Virus record (IMG/VR): IMGVR_UViG_3300022752_000135
Location: 1-42,695 of that record
Length of the DNA: 42,695 bases
Source: a virus
Strand: one strand, 5' to 3'
Shown here: positions 17,701-27,130 of the stretch, one piece after another
Position numbering within the stretch: position 1 is the first letter of the stretch
How the letters are laid out: each line of letters begins with the position of its first letter
Made by a program: the position numbers and the translations under genes
Notes under the pieces: model-generated
Told to the model about the DNA's origin: nothing
Seen by the model: only the letters and a program-made list of their open reading frames with translations
The model's database searches: none

Positions 17701-19610
17701 CTACATTATTTAGCGCGTTTACAAACAACGCACCATATTTTTATAACTCAACAGATAAATCTCAACAGTCATTTAAAGCTTACCCTTCGGATTCATTAAC
17801 TTTGGGTTATTTTACAACAACACCTGCGGTTTTTTCAAATATACAACCAAGTGTTGGTAACAACAGATTGGCATTTCAATGGACAAATGGTACTTTAAGT
17901 CCACAAGGAAACATTGAAGGTGGGTCATTGATTGCATCAACTGCAACCCCTGGAACACCTATCAATATATCAACAACAACCACAAGAGTTTATTCACCGG
18001 CTTATCACACAACAGCAACAACAAATATAATAGTATCTAATTCTTCAAACATAGTTTTCAGGTCTGACAGATTACCAACATCTAGCGCGGTTGATACTTC
18101 AGGTAACAATTCTTTTTCATTGTTTTTGAATGATAAATTTGCTTTTTATACAGTTAATGAACAAGGAACTCAATCTTTACAACCAACAGTAAACGGACCC
18201 AATGACACAACAAATAATTCACAAGATATAACAGGAGATACCCCAAGTCAAACATCAAGTACCGTACTATCTTCTCTTTCTTGTGAAAATATGACAGTGT
18301 TGAAATGTTACCAAGGTGGAGGAACATCTTTTACAGTTCAAAATCCATGTAGCGAAAATCCTAATGGGAAAAGAATGACTGGTGGTTGTTATATATTTGT
18401 AGACAATCCATTACTTATTTCAATACCTAAAGATATTAAATATTTCTTTGAATGGAAAACAAGATTTAGAATGTTGTTTGCTGCATGTAGAGGAATTTTT
18501 TCACATGTTTTTCAAAACAATTGGGTTAATGGTACTTTATATATGTTTTCTTTAAAAAAACAAACAATTTTCAACGTAGCAGGACAACCAAAAAAATATA
18601 AATTTTGTGGAAGTCCAAGTAGCACACTTAGACCTTACCAAGGACCAATATTTTACACAAGAGGAACTACAAATTCATTATTTTATAGAAGTGCAATTTA
18701 TGACGGAAATAATTTTATTGGTCAAAAACCAAGAAAAAAAGATGGTCTAAATCAAAATTGGAAAGACGCAAATTTTAAAGGAATGAATGTTAGAAATTTA
18801 TTTTTTCCAACAACAATTATGGATTTGGGGCCAAGAGATGAATTTACAAAAGAAATATGTGCCAATCCTAATTTTGAAGGTTATTTGGTTGAAACATTAA
18901 AAAGCACTTCATACAATGAAACTTCTGAAATTTTACAATTATTTATCATTTCAAGACTTATTAGCTCTAATTTTTGGGGTCAAGTTTTAGGGTTAGGAGA
19001 CGCATCAATTGGTAAAATGTTTTCTAGAAGTGAAGACAGAATCGACGGAGATGTTGCTCAGATGTTTTCAATAAATTCTGAATATGGAATCGAAGAGTTT
19101 GATGAAGACAACTACACAGATAATGAATTATATATTGGGACAGGAGACCCTCTTATGGGAATATTTTTTAGTTCAAATACAATTAATCGATTAACATTAA
19201 GCCCAGGTATTCAAACATTTGCACCAAACCTTACAAATTATTTTGGTTACCCTAAAACACAATTAGTTCCAACTTATCAATGGTCAGTAACTACAACTTC
19301 TTCAATATTTGGGTCTGACACAAATGATTGGAACACTGATGTTTTATCAAATGGAGGATTTTATACTCAAAAATATCAAAATTTTAGTTTCAATCCGCCA
19401 ACCACCACGTATTTTAACTCATCAACAACAGGTAGACGTGGATACATTTTTAACCAAACACCACAAGGTCTTTCTAACCCCAACTGGCCAGCAGGAACAC
19501 CACAATCATTTGTAGTTGCGGGGCCTAATCATTTTTATTTTGGTTTAATTAAAGGTAAAAGTGCAGTTAACAGATACATTAAAGCATATATATTAAACCA
19601 AGATGAGTAA
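14757..19610 (+). CDS. Very large virion protein with an internal hydrophobic segment
   Basis: 1617 residues, not matched to a named family. Residues about 48-73 and 140-170 (VVAGRVIVNGG...NANVSIFIP and ESGDFMIIGVPLGIQ) look like a carboxypeptidase-regulatory-type beta-sandwich split by an insert. Residues 495-560 are almost entirely hydrophobic and long enough for two or three membrane spans. A Cys cluster (CEACPC near 592) follows. The rest is Asn/Thr/Gly-rich, typical of tail structural proteins. It starts at an ATG 12 bases after a TATTTATT variant and overlaps the next gene by eight bases. Position after gp25 and gp6/J suggests a baseplate or tail-tip component. The hydrophobic segment could be buried or could enter the host membrane. 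Confidence 0.7.
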   Translation: MTKTYRLKAQPTKDQNLRINVTQDFDFLEILSLKLRQEDVYTRFCADYGVVAGRVIVNGGYGVQNANVSIFIPLDAIDENDPIISTLYPYKRPDQKNEDGYRYNLLPYVKEYGGHSPTGTFPDAEDVLTRNEVLEVYEKYYKYTVKTNESGDFMIIGVPLGIQTAVLDLDLSNIGCFSLRPSDLIRIGRGTADQFNGDKFKSSTDLDSLPQIVSQKKDIDVASFWGEENICNIGITRVDFDLRDLGIEITPQAVFMGSIFSTSDEDFLKSNCKPKKDSGNLCDLVTGQGRILAIRQTINYDLNGRPALEQYSLPEGGKIIDDNGTWLVNVPMNLDYVTTNEFGEQVLSTDPNIGIPTKGRYRFRIQYQNEDGMKANILRADYLVPNVKEWGWTTSNINTPTDVTAQLKSYAFSLDWNDYGDVNTTIGQQMITEAINCNDKFYEFYFNKVYTVANFLDRWKWGYNRSRHLGIKEITNRSCTTTTNRFPVNDGVRNFDFLFFLLSLLLILLTPVFLQLIVILHFVAFIYPILRIIINLLIWVINVVIYGICLIIKGITFGAKPKDGCKKQTLKPLGNDNPFKRISLPMLSYPDCEACPCTDESLNADENGSQFAQSAKVAISSQNNSPLSDTNSTTTFTTYNSVLSSTSNDPSAFNTGIIQAMAGYQFQNLGNDNDKLVKTPIAEFLGQGGIKYLANDVTLSQSLNLANLRRTYFDGDNLIQTTVRNNIPNTTTLDASQPFTDSVLVLFVDGGTFAGLPAGQLLTFQDISLINDPNLTGITNTNQFNTTSITGTTPYNSSSLVTIPVNYINQNGATQIANLKLNISEDGKDYKYPAGVEYFQVITGGTVSSFSGLTNTTGGLLNKYLFKKTQRFCYGILPQQCDNVTPIQYLDDYLNHEIIFLTRGTDPYTEKQNIRYDLSKLFGFNIGSGPVVEGSYYLNIPIQQNSGAGAWFTDYKTPESHLVLNNTNAVLYHPPFGFTPDTTLFSAFTNNAPYFYNSTDKSQQSFKAYPSDSLTLGYFTTTPAVFSNIQPSVGNNRLAFQWTNGTLSPQGNIEGGSLIASTATPGTPINISTTTTRVYSPAYHTTATTNIIVSNSSNIVFRSDRLPTSSAVDTSGNNSFSLFLNDKFAFYTVNEQGTQSLQPTVNGPNDTTNNSQDITGDTPSQTSSTVLSSLSCENMTVLKCYQGGGTSFTVQNPCSENPNGKRMTGGCYIFVDNPLLISIPKDIKYFFEWKTRFRMLFAACRGIFSHVFQNNWVNGTLYMFSLKKQTIFNVAGQPKKYKFCGSPSSTLRPYQGPIFYTRGTTNSLFYRSAIYDGNNFIGQKPRKKDGLNQNWKDANFKGMNVRNLFFPTTIMDLGPRDEFTKEICANPNFEGYLVETLKSTSYNETSEILQLFIISRLISSNFWGQVLGLGDASIGKMFSRSEDRIDGDVAQMFSINSEYGIEEFDEDNYTDNELYIGTGDPLMGIFFSSNTINRLTLSPGIQTFAPNLTNYFGYPKTQLVPTYQWSVTTTSSIFGSDTNDWNTDVLSNGGFYTQKYQNFSFNPPTTTYFNSSTTGRRGYIFNQTPQGLSNPNWPAGTPQSFVVAGPNHFYFGLIKGKSAVNRYIKAYILNQDE

Positions 19611-21318
19611 CGAAAATGAAATAAGAATTGTTATTGGTTCCAAAAGGTACGCTGGAAATACAGATAAAGACGTTTGGATTCAACCACCATTGATTGGTGA
19701 TAGAAGAGAACTTATTGAAGGAGACCGAAATATTTTAGTGAATCAACAAAATATTTTTCAAAAAGAAAGACAGGCAAGTGATAAATTTAGAATTGCGGGT
19801 AAAATTACAAATGTATTTGATAACACTGTTACTGGTAAAACATCTTACACACCGTTTAAAAATAATTTATATTATACAAACGCAATTAGTAACGCTTCCA
19901 CCAACTCGAATTTTTGGGAGGGAACTCCTCAGTTTGACGAATTTTCAATTCAAAGGTTTAGTGGTATAACAGGACATGTACCTTTTGTTTCAAAAAGCGC
20001 TTCAACATATAATTGGTCTTTTTATGTTAGTTATGCTTTTTCAAGTACAACTGCACAAACAATGTCATACACTGATGAAAAGTTTGGAGTAACCAATAGT
20101 GGTTTTTTGGCTGGTGACGGAATACCATACGTAATAACTACAGGAAAATTAAATGGAAAATATTTGGTTTATTTTTATTGTGCAACAAATCATAACTTGA
20201 AAATTGGGCAATACGTTGAATTATCAAAGCCAATTAACAATAACACAATGTTTCAAATTTATTCATTAGGGGACGGTACAATTAATTCAGAAAATAAAGT
20301 TTTTACAATTTATGATTTGAAATATCCCGCACAAGACATACAAACAGGTATTTACGGAAATTTAAAAAGAATAACCCAACCTGAAAATTCTGGTGAAACA
20401 AAATCAGTTTATTATGTAAGATTACATAAATTAGTAAAAAATAATGATGAATGTAATATTGGTAAAGCAGGATTTGAAAACAACCCATTTGCCATAAATA
20501 AAAAATTAGAATATTCTGCTTTAACCCCCAATCAAGTACAAAGAGTGTCTGTGAAAAATAATTCACAAAGTTTTTCATTTACGTTTGATAAAGATGTTAA
20601 AATAGGGGCTTACATAGACAACAATGGAAAACCAATAACTGAATTATTTTTAACAATTATAAACAGAGGTTATATGGGTTGGTTTAATAAACCATTTGTA
20701 AATCAAAATGGAATACCAAGCGGTATAGATGTTGGGTGGAATTTTAATTTTTTACAAAATTCAGTAGATACATGGTGGAACCATAGTAATAGTTTAAATA
20801 AAGATAATATACCAACAAAGTCATATTCTTTAAATGGACAAACATTTTATTATAATGAAATATTAAATATAGGAGACGTAATTTTAGGGGATTTTTGTGA
20901 ATATAATTATATCGAACAAAAAGAGTATGTATTATCAAAAGCTGTTCACAAATATTCATTTAACAATATTTTGTTTCAAACAACAGGTAATCAAAACTAT
21001 CCTGATGGTTATTTATATAACCCACACTATTCAATACCCATTAGGGCTTTTAGTGACTATATTGAAAACGGAACAAAAGACACTGTAGACAATATACCAA
21101 AATATTCTTGGTTTAGTCAATATAATAACAAATGGTATTGGAGGGATTTATACACTTATGGGTATATTGATAGTAATGGCATTGGAGTAAATAATCCATT
21201 TATTAATGGAGCACACTATCCTTTTTTGAATTGTATATTTTTACAATACCCAATTCAAAGAAATAACAACGTATTCTCTAAAGAATACCAACAAATAACT
21301 AACGACAATTGTGAATAA
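19603..21318 (+). CDS. Hypothetical baseplate/tail structural protein (571 aa)
   Basis: Unrecognised, Asn/Tyr/Phe-rich, beta-type protein without membrane segments. The N-terminus (MSNENEIRIVIGSKRYAGN) is followed by DVWIQPPLIGDRRELIEGDR and KITNVFDNTVTGKTSYTPF, which look like baseplate assembly arms. The ATG overlaps the end of the 1617-residue gene by eight bases and its end overlaps the next gene by eight bases, so these genes are translationally coupled and probably form one complex. Function is inferred from context only. Confidence 0.6.
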   Translation: MSNENEIRIVIGSKRYAGNTDKDVWIQPPLIGDRRELIEGDRNILVNQQNIFQKERQASDKFRIAGKITNVFDNTVTGKTSYTPFKNNLYYTNAISNASTNSNFWEGTPQFDEFSIQRFSGITGHVPFVSKSASTYNWSFYVSYAFSSTTAQTMSYTDEKFGVTNSGFLAGDGIPYVITTGKLNGKYLVYFYCATNHNLKIGQYVELSKPINNNTMFQIYSLGDGTINSENKVFTIYDLKYPAQDIQTGIYGNLKRITQPENSGETKSVYYVRLHKLVKNNDECNIGKAGFENNPFAINKKLEYSALTPNQVQRVSVKNNSQSFSFTFDKDVKIGAYIDNNGKPITELFLTIINRGYMGWFNKPFVNQNGIPSGIDVGWNFNFLQNSVDTWWNHSNSLNKDNIPTKSYSLNGQTFYYNEILNIGDVILGDFCEYNYIEQKEYVLSKAVHKYSFNNILFQTTGNQNYPDGYLYNPHYSIPIRAFSDYIENGTKDTVDNIPKYSWFSQYNNKWYWRDLYTYGYIDSNGIGVNNPFINGAHYPFLNCIFLQYPIQRNNNVFSKEYQQITNDNCE

Positions 21319-22153
21319 TAATTATTATAGGTTCAGTAAAACTTCCAAAGATACTACTTTAGACATACCAGTTGAAATTACTTTTGACATGGAAGGTAGA
21401 AATGATGGAATATTGCAATTTGAAACTGATGTTTTACAAGATTTAATAAATGGTATTGATGATTTTGAAACTACGAGTTTTGCAAATAAAGAATATATCC
21501 AAACACCAAATGTTACGAATATAAATTATGAATTTTATTTTTTAAATCCAACTGTTTCAGTTAGCACAGCAACAGCTAATAACTGGGCCGTTGACTATAC
21601 TAATGCAACTTTTACCGACTCTGAATTATATTATTTTGCAAACTCATTCAAAGGTAGTTTTTTTAAATTAGATTTTTATGATACTAAAACAAATGAAAAT
21701 CAAAAGGCGTATTTTAGCGTAATTTTACCCACACAGCAAGGTCAAACAAAAGTAGGTTTTTTGGGTCCGTTAAACAATCAAACACAAGTAAATGTCAAAA
21801 AACCAAAATTCAAACTTGACTATACAGGCGCAGACAAGGAAGGATTTTTTATATATTGGTTGAAAGAAAGAGATTTTATAAATATTACAGAGTTTTATAT
21901 GACGGCCAAATTTTTTAATGCGAAAACAGGTCAATTTGTAAGGTTTATGAATGCACCACAATCAACATTTTCTTTACCAAATAAATTTAATTTTAATAAA
22001 TCACAATATTTTTATTATAAACTTGAGTTAGATTTTACAAACTTTGAATATCAAGTTTACAAAGAAATCCCACAACAAAACCAAGCACCCATTCTTCAAA
22101 GAGTTGGTGATTCGGTTAATGTTATAAAATGGTATGAATACGGAAACCCATAA
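21311..22153 (+). CDS. Hypothetical tail structural protein (280 aa), GTG start
   Basis: Unrecognised beta-rich protein. The GTG start lies inside the last codons of the preceding gene; the reading frame continues to a TAATG junction with the next gene. Segments such as DIPVEITFDMEGRNDG and KLDFYDTKTNENQKAYFSV suggest two beta-sandwich modules. The C-terminus (RVGDSVNVIKWYEYGNP) is compact and could be an interface. The tight overlaps on both sides tie it to the baseplate set. Confidence 0.6.
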   Translation: MNNNYYRFSKTSKDTTLDIPVEITFDMEGRNDGILQFETDVLQDLINGIDDFETTSFANKEYIQTPNVTNINYEFYFLNPTVSVSTATANNWAVDYTNATFTDSELYYFANSFKGSFFKLDFYDTKTNENQKAYFSVILPTQQGQTKVGFLGPLNNQTQVNVKKPKFKLDYTGADKEGFFIYWLKERDFINITEFYMTAKFFNAKTGQFVRFMNAPQSTFSLPNKFNFNKSQYFYYKLELDFTNFEYQVYKEIPQQNQAPILQRVGDSVNVIKWYEYGNP

Positions 22154-23241
22154 TGGAAGCTGAAAAATATTCAATTGTAGTATCGCCTGAAAATATTTCT
22201 AAAGATATTTTTACCGAAACCTTTAGTGGTGATAGTGGGTCACAAACATTTGGTGTATATTCAGGTATGTCATATATATTAAGCGGAAATACAGGCGGCA
22301 CATCACTATTAACAGGATTAACAATACCAATTATGCTTACTCAAACTATGAACGACATTGGTTTTTATAGTGAGTTTGACGGGTTGTTATTACAAAAAGA
22401 TGTGTTTTCTAACTTTTTATTTTCTGCAAGTACATCAACACCTTATGATGTTAATTTTTATAATACTTCAGGGGATATAGAAATATCATTTTTAAGCCTA
22501 TCGAGTTTTTTTGTAAATTGGGGGGATGGTAGTCCAATTCAACAGATTGGAACCCAACCTTTGATACATAGTTACCCTCCAACACCAAGTGCATATACCA
22601 TAACTTTTTCTGGTCAAAACAGTTGGGGGTTGAATATAATTGAAAAACCAATTGAACTTCCTTTAACAGGGGTAACAATAACAAATTTACAAGGTAATTT
22701 TACTTTCACGCCACAAGGTGGTTATTGGTCTGGTATACCTATTAGTTACGATTTTATCGCGACAGGAGATTCACAAAATAATGTATCGTCACAAGTATCA
22801 AGTTCATACACAACAATTCCTTTTCCTGTTTCAGGTTATACAAAGTCTAAACTTACGGATGTAAAAAGATGGGGTCCTAACCCATATACTATTGGTTATA
22901 CTTTTATAAAAAACGGAATACCATACGGAAAAATAGATTCCATAACAACAGGATATACTTCCTACACAATAAATGACATCACTTATTATGACTTTCCTAA
23001 CGGACAAACTTTGTACCTACTACAAAGTTCAGGATTTACCCAAAATGATTTATTGTTTTCTGCAATTACAAAAAATGAATATTTGTTAGATTTTGTTATG
23101 GACCCTGAAGTTCAAAGTGATGTTTATATTGAAAGAGGCAAATATAGTGCTTTTGAACCATTACAAAGATTAAGAGAGGTTGATAATATTGGTGATATGG
23201 TAAGATATGGTTACGGATATTTTAAAATTAATAAAACATAA
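22153..23241 (+). CDS. Tail structural protein with a PKD-like domain (362 aa)
   Basis: Residues about 108-155 match the PKD/Ig-like pattern: SSFFVNWGDGSPIQQI with WGDGSP at 123-128, HSYP at 139-142 and AYTITFSG at 147-154. That fold is usual in surface and adhesive proteins. The C-terminus (DVYIERGKYSAFEPLQRL and DMVRYGYGYFKI) is helical then aromatic and looks like an attachment segment. The gene starts at a TAATG overlap with its neighbour. It is probably a peripheral baseplate or fibre-attachment protein; no specific role can be given. Confidence 0.65.
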   Translation: MEAEKYSIVVSPENISKDIFTETFSGDSGSQTFGVYSGMSYILSGNTGGTSLLTGLTIPIMLTQTMNDIGFYSEFDGLLLQKDVFSNFLFSASTSTPYDVNFYNTSGDIEISFLSLSSFFVNWGDGSPIQQIGTQPLIHSYPPTPSAYTITFSGQNSWGLNIIEKPIELPLTGVTITNLQGNFTFTPQGGYWSGIPISYDFIATGDSQNNVSSQVSSSYTTIPFPVSGYTKSKLTDVKRWGPNPYTIGYTFIKNGIPYGKIDSITTGYTSYTINDITYYDFPNGQTLYLLQSSGFTQNDLLFSAITKNEYLLDFVMDPEVQSDVYIERGKYSAFEPLQRLREVDNIGDMVRYGYGYFKINKT

Positions 23242-23255
23242 AAAAAGACATAAAC

Positions 23256-23263
23256 TATTTATA
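23256..23263 (+). promoter_or_regulatory. TATTTATA box before the 23274 gene
   Basis: Exact octamer ending 10 bases before the ATG at 23274, in the only gap inside this stretch of structural genes. Inferred phage promoter element. Confidence 0.4.
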
Positions 23264-23273
23264 AAATAAAAAA

Positions 23274-24182
23274 ATGGCACTTGGCACATATGGAATAACA
23301 AGACCCGCTGATGTATCACCCGATGATGTTGAAATCATCTTACACTATACACCTTCAAGGGACGTTACAAATAATTTTACATTAAAAAAATTAAATGCGG
23401 CAAATATATTAACACCATATTTTCATAATACAGATACTGGTGTTAATAATAATTTAGAAATTTTGGGCGGTTTGTACAATTTGAAACTACCGGCAACAGA
23501 GTTTAGTAAGTTGGGAATTTATACCTTAATGATTAGACCTGTTCAAATTAGAACAACAATAACTGACTGTGGGGTTTTATCTGCACTACCTAATGTAAAA
23601 GGTATTATTATTGATATTAATAATGTTCCTTCACAATACAGAAATAAATTTGTTAACCAAGGTTTAGTTGGATTTAGAATTGAATATTTAAACAACAACG
23701 GAACAAAAATTCCAAACTTTTATAGAATAGTAACATCATCATTTTACTGTGAGCCTGTTGTTACTGAACAAGTAAACACATCACAAAAGGCAATCAGATA
23801 CAGATATGTAGATAACCCAACTGATTTAATTTTTTGTACTCTTTCACCTTCTTCATCGCCATCTAATAAACCAAACGCAGTACCATTTATAGGTCAACCA
23901 AATCAGAACATTATAGTAACAAATACTTTTTTTAATCCTATTACTATTGATATTCAAATGGCAGAATACGACATTGATACTTTAGCAATTGCTCTTTATG
24001 GTAATCAAACAAAAAGTATTGAAGATGGTATTTACACACTTTACGATACCGCTGGAAACATTTACAAACAATATAACTTATTTGAAATTAGAAATACGTA
24101 TAGTGAACTTCTATTTGAAGTTAGACAAGATAGAAATAATAACATTGATTACAGCAAAAACTTTACCAATATTATTCAATAA
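23274..24182 (+). CDS. Hypothetical baseplate structural protein (302 aa)
   Basis: Unrecognised. Beta-rich throughout, with a strand-loop pattern in LYNLKLPATEFSKLGIYTLMIRPVQIRTTI and a C-terminal half containing YDIDTLAIALYGNQTKSIEDG. It ends at a TAATG junction with the gpI-like gene downstream, so the two are coupled. The position suggests a wedge or tail-tip part. No enzyme motif, signal peptide or membrane segment is visible. Confidence 0.6.
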   Translation: MALGTYGITRPADVSPDDVEIILHYTPSRDVTNNFTLKKLNAANILTPYFHNTDTGVNNNLEILGGLYNLKLPATEFSKLGIYTLMIRPVQIRTTITDCGVLSALPNVKGIIIDINNVPSQYRNKFVNQGLVGFRIEYLNNNGTKIPNFYRIVTSSFYCEPVVTEQVNTSQKAIRYRYVDNPTDLIFCTLSPSSSPSNKPNAVPFIGQPNQNIIVTNTFFNPITIDIQMAEYDIDTLAIALYGNQTKSIEDGIYTLYDTAGNIYKQYNLFEIRNTYSELLFEVRQDRNNNIDYSKNFTNIIQ

Positions 24183-27130
24183 TGGCAAAACAAATATTTA
24201 GATATCCGCCTGCACCACCTGTTGGAAAATTAACTGCGTTTGATAACATAGTTGGTCTACAATTGGTAACCGGTGGCGGGTTAACACAAGGTAATTTTCA
24301 GTTTACAACCGCTATTTACGAAAAGGTAAATCGAAATTTTGATTTAGGTGTTTTTTCACAACTTTATAATTTAGAAAATTTAAATATTGAAGATGTTGAG
24401 CAGACCAAAAAAATTATACAAAAAAACTTTTCAGTATACCCAAATTTTGATATATCGCAAATTACAAGTTTTACGTTGTATGGGTCACTTCAAAAAAGAT
24501 TGTCAGCGTCCGTAACAAAAATAATTAGTTATTTTCCGGCAGCTTTAGAAGTAAGAGGTACAACTTTGTCTTTTACAACAGGGTACACCGCTACAAATAT
24601 TGTTTTTGACCCTATTGAAAATTTAACGACATTTGATGTCGATGTTCCGTGGATAGTTAATCCATTTGATATTGACTTTTCTGTAAATGCTGCAAGAAAT
24701 ATTCAAGTTAGACCTATTAAAGTTTCGAAATATCGTGATTTAACTAATAACTACCAAAATTTTAGTTTATACTTTTCTGCTTTTACAACAGAATACCCTG
24801 TAGTTGATTTTATACCATCAACAACTTTAACCGCTGGAACAATTACATTTACCGTCGAGGGAGACCCTTTTACAGGGCAAACAATTTCAACAGACACATT
24901 TATAGTAAAACCAAACACACAAAAAACTGCTGAAATTTTTCAAGATAATTTTGATGAGGTTGAAGATTTTATATTAAATAGAAACATTCAACCAAAATAT
25001 ACTGCAACTTTTGAGTACCCATACTACGATTCAGATGGAATTTTTACATTAAAGACGCAAAATGTGACATGGGTTTTGGATGGTCTATGGAATTTAGATA
25101 TTGTAACATCAAATTTTGACACCTATTTAACAACTTTAAGTGAAATAGCACTTAATCTTGACGATTACAAAACCAATTTGATTTCAAGATTTTTAACAAC
25201 AGGTTCCTTTAAAGACTTTGATACCAAAGACCAAAAGATGGAAAAAATTCTACAAATATATGGTAGAAGTTTTGACGAGGTAAAAAAATTTATTGACGCT
25301 TTGGCAAACATGAACTCAGTGAATTATATTGTTGGAAATGATATACCATCGCAGTTATTAACCAATTTAGCTCAAACTCTTGGTATAAATACAAATATAT
25401 CACCAATCAACAATGACCAACTATTAGATGCCGTATTTAGTACAACGAATGACCAAATCTATTCGGGGCAGGCTCAACAAAAAACACCTTCAGAATTAAA
25501 TTATCAATATTTTAGAAATGTTATTCTAAACTCGGCGTATATGTTTAAATCCAAAGGCACAAGAACATCTTTGGAATATATTATGAGACTTATTGGGGCT
25601 CCTGAAGCAATTACAGAGTTTAATGAAGTTGTTTATTTGGTTGATTCTAAAATTAATGTAGACCAATTTAAAGAAAATTATGCAAAAATTAGTGGAGGAA
25701 CGGTTTACGTCGAAAAACCTACATTAGACCCAACAAATACTTTTTTAATACATGGTGTGAAATATACTGGATTTACTACAAACGGTGAAGTTCAAACTGT
25801 AACAACATCGAGAAACGATTATGGTATTTCTGACGACGGGTATCCTAAGTCACCAACACAAACAGATGATTACTTTTTCCAAAAAGGTTCAGGTTGGTTT
25901 GAATCAAACCCTAAACACAGGTCGCCACAAGTCGTTGATTTAGAAAATTCACAACTTAATCAAAACGTACCGAGTGTCGTAACACAACTACAACCTTTTT
26001 CATATGGTCAAGAATATTTAGATAGATTTAGAAATTTTCCATATTTGAACGAAGGTTATACAATAACAAAAATTTATGACAATCAAAAGTCTTGGTCTGT
26101 TGACGATATAGGTAACAGAAAAAATAATTCAAACTTTAATGGTGTTGATTACACAATTTCAAATGACAAACAAATTATAAACTCAAAAAATATTGAATTA
26201 AACATCAATATGGGTCAGGGGTTAGTTTACGATGTTTGGGATATGTGTGTTAAATATGACTACCCAATTCCAAGTACTGGGTTAACTTCGCCGTATCCAT
26301 ATCCAGGAGCAATAGACTGGACTTTTGTAAACCCAAAACCAAAACAAAAAACATTTTTTGAATTTGCACAATCTTTTTTTACCAACCTTATTAATGTTAG
26401 AAACCGACAAACAATTTTTGATGGTAAGACAGGAGGTTACCCTACACTTCAATCGATATATTGGAAATACTTACAGTCGCAACAAACAGTAGGTATACCT
26501 TCTAATCAATTTACTTATCAAAAAATGATAGATTACACTTTGGGTATTGGTGATTATTGGCAAAGATTATTAGAACAGTTGGTTCCTGCCACTACACTGT
26601 GGCTCACGGGTCAAAAAATGGAAAATTCAATTTTTCATAGACAAAAATTTGTATGGAGAAGACAAAGAGGTTGTCAGTTTATACAAGTTGAATGTGTACC
26701 TTGCACATTTGACGGTCAGTTATTTGGGTATGATTGTATAGACCAAACTTTAAGATGTGAGTTAAACTTGCTTAGCCCACAGTCTTATTTATCTCAAGTT
26801 TTAAATAAAGTACTTAGTCAAAGTGGATATACTCAATCTAATTGTGATTTAACAAGTATTGTGTCAGAATGGTATATTGATTGTAGATTAGATAGCACCA
26901 TATTAGTTCAGGAGTTATTTTATACGGGACACGGATATTATGACACACCTAACGTTGGTCAAATTATTAATTCAATAGACAATAAACTACAAAATTTGTA
27001 CAATTACGGGCTGAACTATTATTTTGCGGGTAAAACGTTAGTAATAAGTAATTCAACTTGTTATGACGACTTCACAAATAAAAAACTGTACTTAAATATA
27101 GGTATAAATATAAATATAAATTGTAATTAA
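24182..27130 (+). CDS. Large baseplate protein with a gpI-like tail segment (982 aa)
   Basis: Residues about 350-480 resemble the gpI / tail-protein-I fold of contractile phages: DQKMEKILQIYGRSFDEVKKFIDALANM, QLLTNLAQTLGI, then NVILNSAYMFKSKGTRTSLEYIMRLIGAPE, where the 'KGT' helix is the family's most conserved point. The region EQLVPATTLWLTGQKMENS near 797-816 is another conserved-looking helix before a Cys-bearing C-terminal part (VECVPC, DCIDQTLRC). In P2-type tails gpI links wedge and fibre; in T4 the equivalent place is taken by larger wedge proteins. It probably anchors the fibre proteins encoded directly downstream. It is joined to both neighbours by one-base TAATG overlaps. Confidence 0.65.
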   Translation: MAKQIFRYPPAPPVGKLTAFDNIVGLQLVTGGGLTQGNFQFTTAIYEKVNRNFDLGVFSQLYNLENLNIEDVEQTKKIIQKNFSVYPNFDISQITSFTLYGSLQKRLSASVTKIISYFPAALEVRGTTLSFTTGYTATNIVFDPIENLTTFDVDVPWIVNPFDIDFSVNAARNIQVRPIKVSKYRDLTNNYQNFSLYFSAFTTEYPVVDFIPSTTLTAGTITFTVEGDPFTGQTISTDTFIVKPNTQKTAEIFQDNFDEVEDFILNRNIQPKYTATFEYPYYDSDGIFTLKTQNVTWVLDGLWNLDIVTSNFDTYLTTLSEIALNLDDYKTNLISRFLTTGSFKDFDTKDQKMEKILQIYGRSFDEVKKFIDALANMNSVNYIVGNDIPSQLLTNLAQTLGINTNISPINNDQLLDAVFSTTNDQIYSGQAQQKTPSELNYQYFRNVILNSAYMFKSKGTRTSLEYIMRLIGAPEAITEFNEVVYLVDSKINVDQFKENYAKISGGTVYVEKPTLDPTNTFLIHGVKYTGFTTNGEVQTVTTSRNDYGISDDGYPKSPTQTDDYFFQKGSGWFESNPKHRSPQVVDLENSQLNQNVPSVVTQLQPFSYGQEYLDRFRNFPYLNEGYTITKIYDNQKSWSVDDIGNRKNNSNFNGVDYTISNDKQIINSKNIELNINMGQGLVYDVWDMCVKYDYPIPSTGLTSPYPYPGAIDWTFVNPKPKQKTFFEFAQSFFTNLINVRNRQTIFDGKTGGYPTLQSIYWKYLQSQQTVGIPSNQFTYQKMIDYTLGIGDYWQRLLEQLVPATTLWLTGQKMENSIFHRQKFVWRRQRGCQFIQVECVPCTFDGQLFGYDCIDQTLRCELNLLSPQSYLSQVLNKVLSQSGYTQSNCDLTSIVSEWYIDCRLDSTILVQELFYTGHGYYDTPNVGQIINSIDNKLQNLYNYGLNYYFAGKTLVISNSTCYDDFTNKKLYLNIGINININCN

